A DNA stretch of 49,792 bases from a virus: IMG/VR virus record IMGVR_UViG_3300010391_000155, positions 1 through 49,792 of that record; one strand, given 5' to 3'. Position numbers and translations under genes: made by a program. The first letter of the stretch is position 1. Every line of letters starts with the position of its first letter. The notes under the pieces were generated by a model. The model did not search any database. It saw only the letters and a list, made by a program, of their open reading frames with translations, and was not told the origin of the DNA. This document shows positions 22,416 to 30,249 of this stretch, one piece after another.

Positions 22416-23110
22416 GCACGAAACTGGATATACTGCTACGTAAGGCGATGCAGGAAGGCGGCTTGCAGGAGAAGCAAGCGCCCTATTTGGCGGCTGCCTA
22501 CCTGGTTGGAGCAGACGCGCTCAAGTCTACACTCCCGTCGGTAGAAGATTATGACGTCGTGCGGGCCGATTACAAGAACCGGCTCTTTGACGCTATGATT
22601 GGCTACGTAAGTTCAGCAGGCGGCTCACAGAAATGGGCCAACCAAATACGCAAGGCCATCGTAGATAACTTCCCTGGCGCTTTCTACTCAGGCTATTCGG
22701 AGGCTGGCGGAGAAGATACCGAAAACGAAGATGAGGCCTGGCTTACCCGACGCGTGAGTGAAGAACTCAGTTATGTGCCTGGGCTATTTGAAGAGCTGAA
22801 AGCAGCGCGTGATGCGGAGACTGTCACTGAACCCGCCATCCGCGACCGAGTAGACAATTGGGCTGCTTCGCTGGCTGGGGTCTATGCTGAAGGCAAGTTG
22901 CGCGGCGACCGGAATAAGATGCTTACCTTCGAAGGCGAAGACGGAACCAAGAGCTGCATAACCTGCCAGAAATACAAGGGCAAACGGCACAGCGCGAAGT
23001 GGTGGTTGGGGCGCGACTTAGTACGTCGGCCTAACGAGGGCTATGAGTGTGGGCGCTTTGATAACTGCCAACACGAATTCTACACCGACGATGGAGAGCA
23101 GTACACCTAA
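22412..23110 (+). CDS. minor head protein (Mu F-like) candidate
   Basis: GTG 22412 overlaps the previous stop (GTGA); 232 residues. Helical N-terminal two thirds; the C-terminus has KSCITCQKYKGKRHSAKWWL and CGRFDNCQHEFY, a Cys/His cluster as in the C-terminal zinc domain of Mu F-like and SPP1 gp7-like minor head proteins. Those proteins join the portal in procapsid assembly. The location between portal and protease/capsid fits. Assigned with moderate certainty. Confidence 0.65.
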   Translation: MSTKLDILLRKAMQEGGLQEKQAPYLAAAYLVGADALKSTLPSVEDYDVVRADYKNRLFDAMIGYVSSAGGSQKWANQIRKAIVDNFPGAFYSGYSEAGGEDTENEDEAWLTRRVSEELSYVPGLFEELKAARDAETVTEPAIRDRVDNWAASLAGVYAEGKLRGDRNKMLTFEGEDGTKSCITCQKYKGKRHSAKWWLGRDLVRRPNEGYECGRFDNCQHEFYTDDGEQYT

Positions 23111-23610
23111 TGGCAACTCGTCTAAAGCTCATTCCCATCCTACCCAAGCGCAAGAACCTATTTGATATTCCCGCTGGACACGCGGCGAGCCAACAGGCGC
23201 TAGAATCACTCGCGCAGGAAGCGAGAGCGGAGTATGAGAAAACGACAGCCACCTGGGAGCATAAGCCGGTATTCATCGTGCGGATCAATCAGGGAAATGT
23301 GAGCGTGACGAGCAATGACAAAAGATATGGCTTTGTCGATCTGGGCACGAAGGCGCATATGATACGTGGCCGCAGCGGAAACCCGCTCAGCTTCACAGTG
23401 GGCGGCTCGGCCAAGACGCGGCCACGCGTCATCTCCAGCTCGCGCGGAAGCCGGGGCGATACCTGGGTATCTACTTATGAAGTCCGCCACCCTGGTACGG
23501 AGCCACGCGAGTTTACGGTCATCATTCAGGAGCGCATTCAACGTAAGTTCGCCGCCAAGTTCAAGAGTGTTCTGGCGGCATATCGGACGGGGGAAGCGCC
23601 GGGCTTATAG
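23110..23610 (+). CDS. HK97 gp10-like neck/tail-completion protein candidate
   Basis: 166 residues, ATG overlapping the previous stop by one base. The C-terminal half shows the family pattern: YGFVDLGTKAHMIRGRSGNPLSF, then HPGTEPREFTVIIQERIQRKF (the H-P-G-T...P motif of HK97 gp10-like proteins). It would sit at the head-tail junction. It is earlier in gene order than usual (before the capsid gene), so the role is tentative. Confidence 0.65.
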   Translation: MATRLKLIPILPKRKNLFDIPAGHAASQQALESLAQEARAEYEKTTATWEHKPVFIVRINQGNVSVTSNDKRYGFVDLGTKAHMIRGRSGNPLSFTVGGSAKTRPRVISSSRGSRGDTWVSTYEVRHPGTEPREFTVIIQERIQRKFAAKFKSVLAAYRTGEAPGL

Positions 23611-23612
23611 CT

Positions 23613-23936
23613 ATGTGCTGGAGTTGTGTTGCTAACGGCTATCTATCTTCGGAAACAGAGTCTAAGATTGACGCATTCAATCTCAAGTGGGATCGGGCAC
23701 AGTTCGGGCCATCGCACTTAGTAACGTCGGATAGCAATGTAGACAATCACAATCTGGACTACTGCATTTGCCTAACCCGCGCCGCTCTCGATCATTCTGT
23801 AGAGGGACTTGACCCAGAGCAAGCGGAGTTTATCGTGGATATAGATTACTACTCGGATGGGCATAGCCGGGAAGAGCTAACTGAAACACTTGTATTTCTA
23901 GAGGCGCTCAGGAGAATCCCGGAGCATGACCGATAG
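23613..23936 (+). CDS. small acidic protein, unknown function
   Basis: 107 residues. An N-terminal CWSC, an acidic middle (DPEQAEFIVDIDYYSDGH) and a helical end. No known family; it begins the run of four small coupled genes up to the terminator at 24456. Confidence 0.55.
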   Translation: MCWSCVANGYLSSETESKIDAFNLKWDRAQFGPSHLVTSDSNVDNHNLDYCICLTRAALDHSVEGLDPEQAEFIVDIDYYSDGHSREELTETLVFLEALRRIPEHDR

Positions 23937-24034
23937 TGAAACGCAACTGGCTCGGCTGGGTGGTGTGCCAACAAGTGCTATACATTCCAATGATCTGTAA
24001 GCGCTGTGGGCTACGACCGGAAAATAAGAAATGA
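23936..24034 (+). CDS. 32-residue peptide with CxxC
   Basis: GTG 23936 overlaps the last base of the previous stop, and TGA 24032-24034 overlaps the next ATG. Ends CKRCGLRPENKK after a hydrophobic stretch (WLGWVVCQQVLYIPMI). A half zinc ribbon with a membrane-like segment. Confidence 0.5.
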   Translation: MKRNWLGWVVCQQVLYIPMICKRCGLRPENKK

Positions 24035-24201
24035 ATCAGATGCTAGAAAGATACTATTTATGCTTTCGCGGAACAGTCCTTTTCAGTGTTCCAAAGTTTA
24101 TAGCGGACTGGGTGAGTTGGCAGCATTCTATAAATGATTGGGGATTGATGGCTTGCGTTGAATTTATGGGCAATAGCTTGTGTAAATATGAGCGACGCTG
24201 A
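24031..24201 (+). CDS. 56-residue protein, unknown function
   Basis: ATG 24031 in an ATGA overlap with the previous gene; its end overlaps the next gene by 14 bases. Aromatic-rich (RYYLCFRGTVLF, WVSWQHSINDWGL). Lower GC than its neighbours. No family. Confidence 0.45.
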   Translation: MNQMLERYYLCFRGTVLFSVPKFIADWVSWQHSINDWGLMACVEFMGNSLCKYERR

Positions 24202-24406
24202 ACCTGGCTTCATCGTTACCACAACGGTCATGGTCGCACCTGATCCACTGGCCGAACTCCCGGACGATGAGCGCCGTCTGATATTGGCCTGGCGCAACAC
24301 GCGCCGGGAAGCACGCAGCGGGGTAGCGTCTCTGACTATCATCCTGTGGACGGGGCAGATGTTGCTCTTTGCCGGTTTACCAGCAGGTAAGATAGTGTTG
24401 CGCTAA
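24188..24406 (+). CDS. 72-residue membrane protein
   Basis: ATG 24188 (MSDAEPGFIV). Acidic N-terminal half, a basic patch (AWRNTRREARSG), then a C-terminal membrane segment (SLTIILWTGQMLLFAGLPAG). Last gene before the terminator at 24456-24496. Confidence 0.5.
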   Translation: MSDAEPGFIVTTTVMVAPDPLAELPDDERRLILAWRNTRREARSGVASLTIILWTGQMLLFAGLPAGKIVLR

Positions 24407-24437
24407 ACTGAAACTGTAGTAAACTAACCTGACCAAC

Positions 24438-24496
24438 TGAATATACCGACCCATGGGCCGGGCGCAAACTGAAGAAGTTTGCCCTGGCCTTTTTTA
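24438..24496 (+). terminator. rho-independent terminator with upstream TGAATATA element
   Basis: GGCC-GGGC-AAACT paired with AGTTT-GCCC-GGCC (24456-24489) around GAAGA, with only small bulges, followed by six T. Just upstream is TGAATATACCGACCC. The same arrangement recurs at 36661-36726. It separates the early head genes from protease and capsid. Confidence 0.8.
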
Positions 24497-24514
24497 TTTC
24501 CTGGAGTAACCGCA

Positions 24515-25780
24515 ATGCCCTGGGCCACTTTCCAACAAGGCGATGAATACTGCAACTTTAAAGTGGACGCTGACGGGAACAAAGTCGGCGAGACTCTAGG
24601 TTGTCACCCAAGTAAACCAGCTGCACAGGCGCAAGTCGCAGCGCTGTACGCGGCGGAGAAGAGGTCTGAGAAGGCCGGCGCACGCCACAACGTCAGCGAT
24701 AACAGCCTAATCCAGAAGGCGCATGATGCGCTGTGTGAGTTGGGGGCTACCTGCAAAGTCCCGAGTGGCTATGGACCACTCTCTGAGAGTAGCAAGTCCA
24801 CGCTATCTATTTTCAAAGATGCCTCGGGTCATTATCGCTGGGTCACGCTCAGTAGCTCTGCTTTCAAAGACCGCGACAAGGAAATCGTCAGCACGAAAGC
24901 ACTCGCCGATGATGTAGCACGCGTGGATAGCGATGGGGAGTACGGCCCACTGCGTTGGTGGCACGTGCCGGGCGCAGACCTGGGCCTAGCCGACTTCAAT
25001 GCAATGGAAGGCCGCGTGCTGGTGGAGAGCGGTACCTTCCTAGATGAGGCGTATGGCGAAAGGCTGAAAGACTATGCAGACGACCTAGAGATTAGTATCG
25101 GCTTTACACACCCGACCGATGAACCCGACTCGGATGGCGTGTATCACCACATCAAGCGCTTTGAGCGCAGCTTAGTTCCAACAGGGAAAGCCAGCAACCT
25201 GCTCACACAATTTTCTATCAAGGAAGGTGAAACTATGGAATCAGAAAAGGAAAGCAAGCTTCGTCAGTTCTTAGGGCCGCTGGCCGATAAGGTTCTCGGC
25301 AAGGCGAAGGAGGTGCAAGCGGTGGCCGAGGAGAAGGGAGTGGCGTTCAAGGCTGAAGAGACTCCACCTGCATCGGAAGTGAAAGCCGATGCGCCTAAGA
25401 CTATCGGCAGCATGTCGGAGGACGACCTGAAGGCATTTGTCGCCAAGTACACCGACGCCGCGCTGGCCGAGGTCAAGGCTCTGCTCACCAAGAACAAGGA
25501 GAATGGCGACCTGGCTCAAGTCGAGAGTCTGAAAGCGGCGAATGAACTCACGACCGCTCTCAAGACTATCCAAGAGTCTATTGCCACCCAATCAGACGCA
25601 GTGAAACTGGCGTTGGAAGGCGTGGCGGAGCTCAAGGGTGAACTTCCGCGCAGCCAGACCAAAGGCTACTTCCGCGCCTCGGAAGATGGCAAGGAAGCGA
25701 GTGACAAGTTCAAAGCGGCCGGGCCGCAGTCTGACCCGCTCGCGCCATTTATGAACGCTCTGTTGAACCAGAGCCAATAA
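24515..25780 (+). CDS. prohead protease with scaffold-like C-terminus
   Basis: Start ATG 24515, with GGAG upstream after the terminator; 421 residues. The protease region (about 100-245) reads AFKDRDKEIVSTKAL, GPLRWWHVPGAD, VLVESGTF, DDLEISIGFTHP, FERSLVPTGKASN, a caudoviral (XkdF-type) prohead protease pattern with His and Ser in the expected strands. The C-terminal part (250-421) is an acidic coiled coil as in scaffolding domains. It probably cleaves scaffold and capsid during head maturation and acts as its own scaffold. The N-terminus (1-50) resembles a ChaB/DUF-type small domain. Confidence 0.85.
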   Translation: MPWATFQQGDEYCNFKVDADGNKVGETLGCHPSKPAAQAQVAALYAAEKRSEKAGARHNVSDNSLIQKAHDALCELGATCKVPSGYGPLSESSKSTLSIFKDASGHYRWVTLSSSAFKDRDKEIVSTKALADDVARVDSDGEYGPLRWWHVPGADLGLADFNAMEGRVLVESGTFLDEAYGERLKDYADDLEISIGFTHPTDEPDSDGVYHHIKRFERSLVPTGKASNLLTQFSIKEGETMESEKESKLRQFLGPLADKVLGKAKEVQAVAEEKGVAFKAEETPPASEVKADAPKTIGSMSEDDLKAFVAKYTDAALAEVKALLTKNKENGDLAQVESLKAANELTTALKTIQESIATQSDAVKLALEGVAELKGELPRSQTKGYFRASEDGKEASDKFKAAGPQSDPLAPFMNALLNQSQ

Positions 25781-25795
25781 GAAAGGAGTAGCAAC

Positions 25796-26486
25796 ATGCC
25801 ACCTAATGTAATGCCGAACGTCGACTACGAGAAACTTGCGATGGCCCTGCTGGCCGCGACCGGCGGAGTAGCGCAGAAGGCTGTCAGCAGCACACCGACT
25901 ACGACCTACGGGCACGGGTTGTCAAGTCAAATCCCTGGCGGAGCGGCAGGGCTGTTCTCGTTCCCTGGCATCGAGCCGGAGTTGATGAACGCGATGATCA
26001 TGCCGCGCCTGGGTCTACTTGACGCGCTCCCCAGCCGTACCAGCATCTATCAGGAGCCTCTGTACGGACTCATGACCGGCGTCACTGCAAGCACCGGATC
26101 GAATCCGACCGGAGTCTGTGATGATCCACCCACAGCAGGGTTGATGAAGCTCTGCGTTCACAAATTCGTGTATGGCCGCTTCTCCCGCATGACGCGCGTC
26201 TTTGATATTGACCGGGCAGGACTATTTATCAACCGCTCCGACTTCAACGACTTGACGCTGCTGGGCAATCCGCTTGCCAACGCCGGCAACTACTTTATGC
26301 CGCAGATTGCCGGAGGCGTGGGCGCGCAGGCGGTACGCAATGAACTTGCGAAGGCCCTGTTCGAGTTGGCGGTCTCGTGGGGCCGCGACTTTGCCGCTCA
26401 GACCTATACGGGTAGCCCGGCCAACAACACGTCCGGCGGCGGGTACAAAGAACCCTACGGCTTGGACATTCTGATCAACACCGGGT
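25796..26486 (+). CDS. major capsid protein, exon 1
   Basis: HK97-fold capsid gene, first 230 codons plus one base. It begins MPPNVMPNVDYEKL after GAAAGGAG. Head-protein traits: LMTGVTASTGSNPTGVCDDPPTAG, a conserved E-loop-like region, and FELAVSWGRDFAAQTYTG ending EPYGLDILINTG. The frame reads on eight codons into the intron to a TGA at 26510. Splicing to 26706 restores ...LINTG-YRDAETGVACPAADS, a continuous capsid sequence. The unspliced product would be a 238-residue truncated capsid protein. Confidence 0.9.
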
Positions 26487-26705
26487 CGATGGCCCCTTTC
26501 TCAAGCAATTGAGATTGAAACACTCCGTAAATTCAGTCAACGCTGAAACGCCAAGACTGAGCCAAGCCTGATAAAAATCAGGAAGGTGCAACGACTAGAA
26601 ACGGAGTACCCCGCATGGGGTAAAGGTATAGTCTGAACTGCAAGGAATAAAACTTGCAGAGTGGCGCAGAAATGCTCCACCCGCCGAGAGGCGAGTAACA
26701 AAGTG
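26487..26705 (+). ncRNA. group I self-splicing intron (219 nt, no ORF)
   Basis: All core helices can be drawn. P1: GGGU (26483-26486) with GCCC (26492-26495 region), U·G at the splice site. P2: 26500-26504/26509-26513. P3: ACTCCGT 26522-26528 with 26601-26607. TCAGTC/GACTGA (26533-26538/26555-26560), the P4/P5 region. P6: 26567-26572/26577-26582. P7: GACTA 26593-26597 with 26629-26633. P8: ACCCC/GGGGT (26608-26621). P9: 26638-26644/26653-26659. The conserved R-like GTGCAACGACTAGA and S-like AAGGTATAGTC are present. P10: CGAT (26487-26490) pairs ATCG (26706-26709). The intron ends in G26705. Its length is small for the class, and no homing endonuclease is inside. Confidence 0.93.
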
Positions 26706-27505
26706 ATCGTGATGCAGAGACCGGAGTGGCTTGTCCGGCCGCTGATAGCATCATCAACTCATTCGGCAACCTGGACGTGGGTACTAACGGAACAGCGCTG
26801 GTCAATCGTATCACGAACATCTATCGTAACTTGAAGTTCAACGCGAGCCGCATGGGGCTTGACCCGGCCAGTTGGGTACTGGTCATGCCGTGGAGTTTGT
26901 TTTACGAAGTTACCAAAGTCTGGCCATGCAGTTACCTGTCGTATCTCTGCCAGAACTTGCCGACCGGTACGACCAACTTCATTGACAGCGCGGAACAAAC
27001 CCGTATGCGCGACGACATGCGCGGCGACATCTTCTCGCAGACTGGTCAGTATCTTCTCATCGACGGCCAGAAGGTTCCTGTCCTGCTGGACGATGGCATT
27101 GCCGAAACGATTGTGGCGGGCGCAAGTTTCCGCGCCACAATTTATTTCGTTCCGTTGCGCGTCCTGGGCAATCGTCCGGCGACGTTCCTGGAATACGTCA
27201 ACTACGACGGTCCAGCGGGCGCCATGGAGATGGCGAATGCGGTCGCTCCCGCTGGTAGCTACTTCACCACCAACACCGGTCGCTACCTGTGGCACAAGAA
27301 ACCTCCCACCAACTTCTGCGTTCAGATGTTGGCGAAAACGGAGTGGCGTATCATCCTGGAGACGCCGCAGATCGCGGCGCGGCTCACGGGTGTGCAGTAC
27401 ACTCCGATCCTGAAGGAACGGGAGTTCAATCCGGCCGACACGTCGTACTTCGTGGACGGGGGAAGCACGAGCCGCTTCGGGCCTTCGTACTTTGCGCCCA
27501 ACTAG
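26706..27505 (+). CDS. major capsid protein, exon 2
   Basis: Last 266 codons plus two bases. Together with exon 1 it gives a 496-residue capsid protein. Contains ACPAADSIINSFGN, LVNRITNIYRNLKFNAS, ASWVLVMPWSLFYEVTK and VLDDGIAETIV, an HK97-type A-domain pattern, and ends SRFGPSYFAPN. An in-frame GTG at 26726 might be mistaken for a gene start, but no binding site precedes it, and the splice junction places the true sequence 20 bases upstream. Confidence 0.9.
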
Positions 27506-27538
27506 TCATTTCTTTGTTGGAGCAAATATCACTATTCT

Positions 27539-27571
27539 CCTGGGGTTGGTGTATTATCAGCCAATCCCAGG
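27539..27571 (+). promoter_or_regulatory. hairpin overlapping a ribosome binding site
   Basis: CCTGGGGTTGG (27539-27549) pairs with CCAATCCCAGG (27561-27571), one G-U. The AGGAGG site for the 27581 gene starts inside the 3' arm, so the hairpin may mask it. It also separates the abundant capsid mRNA from the next gene. Confidence 0.55.
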
Positions 27572-27580
27572 AGGTGCACG

Positions 27581-28300
27581 ATGGTACGCACGTTTTGCTT
27601 TGTATCGGATGTAGACCTATGGACGCTGCGCCCATTCGCGCACATGTGGAATAAGTATGTGGGGGAAGTCTGGCCGATAGTTGCCTTTGGTTACAGCCTG
27701 CCAGACTTCCCCCTGCCTGACAATTTCGAGTTTGTATCAGTGGGGGACTTCGCAGACTACCCGGTAAATCGTTGGAGTGACGGCGTAATAAAAGCGCTCA
27801 ACTCGGTAGACGATGAGATATTCCTGTGGATGATGGGCGACTTCTGGCCGTATCGTCCGGTAAACACTGAAGCGATTGAGATGCTGGCAGAGTTTATGGC
27901 GCAGAACGACAGAGTGGCTCGAATGGATTTGTCCACTGATCGGTTGTATGCCGGTAACTTGCGCGAGATGGGCAACGTCGGCTACTTGGATTTGATTATG
28001 AGTGACCCGCCAGCACCATATCACATGAGCTTGCAGCCGGGCATATGGCGACGCTCTCTGCTACTCAAGTATCTGGTCCCGGGTGAAACGGGATGGGAGA
28101 CGGAGATAAACGGTACACCGCGTATGATTGCGGACGGAGCAGTGGTCATGGGAACTCGGCAAGCTCCAGTCCGCGCACTCATTGCTATCCAGCAAGGCAA
28201 GCTCACGCTCGACGGTGGGTATCAAGTGCCCAAGCCGCCGGTCAAGCCGGGAGATATGGCCGAGCTACGCGAGTTAGGATACCTGCCCGATGAAGCGTAA
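27581..28300 (+). CDS. glycosyltransferase-like protein (sugar island)
   Basis: 239 residues; AGGAGG eight bases upstream. FCFVSDVDLWTLRPF, VWPIVAFGYSLPDFPL, DDEIFLWMMGDFWPYRPVN and RMDLSTDRLYAGN suggest a GT-A-like domain; similar sequences occur in phage and bacterial sugar-modification loci. The DxD equivalent is not obvious (SDVD or MMGDFW). It overlaps the DegT-family gene by 11 bases. Substrate unknown. Confidence 0.6.
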   Translation: MVRTFCFVSDVDLWTLRPFAHMWNKYVGEVWPIVAFGYSLPDFPLPDNFEFVSVGDFADYPVNRWSDGVIKALNSVDDEIFLWMMGDFWPYRPVNTEAIEMLAEFMAQNDRVARMDLSTDRLYAGNLREMGNVGYLDLIMSDPPAPYHMSLQPGIWRRSLLLKYLVPGETGWETEINGTPRMIADGAVVMGTRQAPVRALIAIQQGKLTLDGGYQVPKPPVKPGDMAELRELGYLPDEA

Positions 28301-29534
28301 TGTAACCGTTGGTACATTCAGGGCCACTCCGCTCATGTACTCACTGGTGGCTGAGGTGCTCGACTCGGGCCGCATTAGCTACGGCCCGCTCTCGCTGGAG
28401 TTTGAACAGCGCTTCTCCGCCGCGCATGACTGCGCCTACGCGATACTCTCCAACAGTGGAACGTCGGCCCTGCAAGTCGCTCTGCAAGCGCTCAAAGAGT
28501 TGCATCACTGGAACGACGGCGACCAAGTGATTGTGCCGGCGACGACGTTTGTAGCTACGGCAAACATCGTGCTACACAATCGCATGGTTCCAATGTTTGT
28601 AGACGTCGACCCGCTCACCTACAATATCAATCCCGACCTGATTGAGCGCGCGATTACGGATAGGACACGCGCCATCATTCCCGTTCACCTATTCGGCCAA
28701 CCGGCGGACATGACGCGCATCTTGCATATTGCTAGAGCGCACAATCTGAAAGTGATAGAAGATTCCTGCGAGGCGATGTTTGTCTCGCACAACGGCTGCA
28801 AAGTCGGCAGCTTGGGGGACATCGGCTGCTTCTCGTTCTATGTGGCGCACCTGCTGGTGACAGGAGTCGGCGGTCTATGCACGACCAGAAATCCTGAGTA
28901 TGCTGCCAAGATGCGAAGCCTGGTCAATCACGGCATGGAAATGCAGCATCTAAATCCTGGAGAGAATTTCTCGCCGCGTCCTAATCCTGGCCGCCGCTTC
29001 AAGTTTGATAGTGTAGGACATTCATTTCGTATTACTGAGTTAGAAGCGGCGCTCGGTCTGGCACAACTTGACGACATTGAACAGGCGCTTTCTATTAGAG
29101 CGCGCAACGCTCGGCACTACCACGCCGGAATAACCAACGCTATCAATCCACACTTTGGCAATCCGCTTCAAGTGGCGACGGTAGCCGAGGGAAACGAACA
29201 CGCCTGGATGATGTATCCACTCGTGCTGAACAAACGTGATGGGGCCAACGTCAGTAAAGAGCCACTGATGGCCTATCTGAATGAGCGCGGTATTGAGACG
29301 CGCGATTTATTGCCTTTAATAAATCAACCTGCTTATCGCAGACGACTTAGACCAAAAGATTATCCGGTGAGCCAGTGGATACTAGAGAGCGGGTTATATG
29401 TCGGGTGTCATCAAGACCTGACGCCAGCCGACATTCAGTACACGCTTGACCAACTGAGCGACTATTTCCATGATAGTTACTTCGTAGAGCAAGAACGCAT
29501 CAAGTCTGTTTCTACACAAATCTTGTCCGTTTAG
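28290..29534 (+). CDS. DegT/DnrJ/EryC1-family PLP enzyme with His at the catalytic Lys position
   Basis: 414 residues; full-length aminotransferase-fold enzyme. SNSGTSALQVALQAL, VIVPATTFVATANIVL, IIPVHLFGQPADM, VIEDSCEA (PLP-stacking Asp 158), then GDIGCFSFYVAHLLVTGVGG. The residue that normally forms the Schiff base (Lys in F-S-F-x3-K) is His 187. In known family members that replacement marks 3-dehydratases (GDP-4-keto-6-deoxymannose 3-dehydratase ColD, and RfbH-like enzymes), which make 3,6-dideoxysugars rather than aminosugars. It should therefore act in making a deoxysugar for phage glycosylation or host-surface change. Substrate not determinable. Confidence 0.85.
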   Translation: MKRNVTVGTFRATPLMYSLVAEVLDSGRISYGPLSLEFEQRFSAAHDCAYAILSNSGTSALQVALQALKELHHWNDGDQVIVPATTFVATANIVLHNRMVPMFVDVDPLTYNINPDLIERAITDRTRAIIPVHLFGQPADMTRILHIARAHNLKVIEDSCEAMFVSHNGCKVGSLGDIGCFSFYVAHLLVTGVGGLCTTRNPEYAAKMRSLVNHGMEMQHLNPGENFSPRPNPGRRFKFDSVGHSFRITELEAALGLAQLDDIEQALSIRARNARHYHAGITNAINPHFGNPLQVATVAEGNEHAWMMYPLVLNKRDGANVSKEPLMAYLNERGIETRDLLPLINQPAYRRRLRPKDYPVSQWILESGLYVGCHQDLTPADIQYTLDQLSDYFHDSYFVEQERIKSVSTQILSV

Positions 29535-29692
29535 AAAACATAGGAACTGCAGAATATGACGAACCACCATATCAATCCTATCGGGATACACCACCATAGC
29601 GAAAGACCCAGAGCAGTCGTGAGCATCCAGTACAATGGCGTTGATAGAATTGCATAAACGAGAGAAAGATTGATATTATATTTTGTGTTCAT
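29531..29692 (-). CDS. 53-residue membrane protein
   Basis: Leftward ATG 29692-29690 after AAGGAGACACTC; stop TAA 29533-29531, overlapping the stop of the DegT gene on the other strand. Strongly hydrophobic (LSLVYAILSTPLYWMLTTALGL, WWCIPIGLIWWFVIF), two membrane helices. AT-rich relative to its neighbours. Third gene of a leftward mini-operon in the middle of the rightward region. Confidence 0.65.
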   Translation of the reverse strand: MNTKYNINLSLVYAILSTPLYWMLTTALGLSLWWCIPIGLIWWFVIFCSSYVF

Positions 29693-29721
29693 GAGTGTCT
29701 CCTTAAACAGACTATATCATC

Positions 29722-29937
29722 CTAGTAGTCGTCTGGATTGCTAATGAGTGAGAAAATAAACCAGAGTATGATGAGTGGAACTCCAAAGCCTACTATGACC
29801 CCCAGAGTCATGTTATCCGAGTACCAACGAGTTACAACTTCTGACCATAGCCGTATGACTACCCCGGATACGACGATGATAGATATTACTGCAATAGTAG
29901 ACTTGGCTGCATGGGTAAATCTCTCTCTAATGGTCAT
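29722..29937 (-). CDS. 71-residue membrane protein
   Basis: Leftward; TAGGAGAATGCT upstream. Two membrane helices (TIAVISIIVVSGVVIRLW, LGVIVGFGVPLIILWFIFSLI). Basic N-terminal head, acidic C-terminal tail. Second gene of the mini-operon. Unknown function; perhaps superinfection exclusion, which is only a guess from type and isolation. Confidence 0.65.
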   Translation of the reverse strand: MTIRERFTHAAKSTIAVISIIVVSGVVIRLWSEVVTRWYSDNMTLGVIVGFGVPLIILWFIFSLISNPDDY

Positions 29938-29946
29938 AGCATTCTC

Positions 29947-30135
29947 CTATATAAATCCCTTGCTCCTGTATATCTTTGTTGCGCTACATTCACAAGCGCT
30001 AGTTGTTTCCCATATTCCCATTGCAAATGGGCCAGCGTCAATCGGTGGCGCATAGATAATAGTATCTGAGACATATTTCCAGTCGTGAACATGAATACCG
30101 AATATGCCCAGAATAATCCTGATGATGATTTTCAT
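29947..30135 (-). CDS. 62-residue phage protein (HVHDWKY type)
   Basis: Start ATG 30135-30133 after AAGGAGACTACTGG. IIIRIILGIFGIHVHDWKYVSDTIIY, then CECSATKIYRSKGF. Small proteins with the HVHDW core and a downstream CxC recur in phage genomes in my memory; none has a known function to me. First gene of the leftward mini-operon behind the extended -10 promoter at 30240-30248. Confidence 0.65.
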   Translation of the reverse strand: MKIIIRIILGIFGIHVHDWKYVSDTIIYAPPIDAGPFAMGIWETTSACECSATKIYRSKGFI

Positions 30136-30157
30136 TCCAGTAGTCTCCTTAACAGAC

Positions 30158-30248
30158 GCGGCCCTCATAGGTCGCCCAACCCATTACAGATTGGCTATAA
30201 GGGCCGCATGAGTGCGGTCTATGGTTGGGCGACAGGCAGATTATAACA
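30158..30248 (-). promoter_or_regulatory. leftward extended -10 promoter and structured leader
   Basis: Minus strand TGTTATAAT (30248-30240) is an extended -10; the transcript would start near 30233, at the foot of an 11-bp perfect stem (30171-30181/30223-30233). Inside is CCGCA-CTCA-TGCGG. GCGGCCCT in that hairpin (30207-30200) can instead pair with AGGGCCGC (30165-30158) just before the binding site. The alternatives interleave: pseudoknot or switch. Confidence 0.55.
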
Positions 30249-30249
30249 T

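Noticed and set aside
26726-27505. Separate capsid-like gene starting at GTG 26726
   Set aside because: The group I intron explains the interruption; exon 2 starts at 26706 and no ribosome binding site precedes the GTG.
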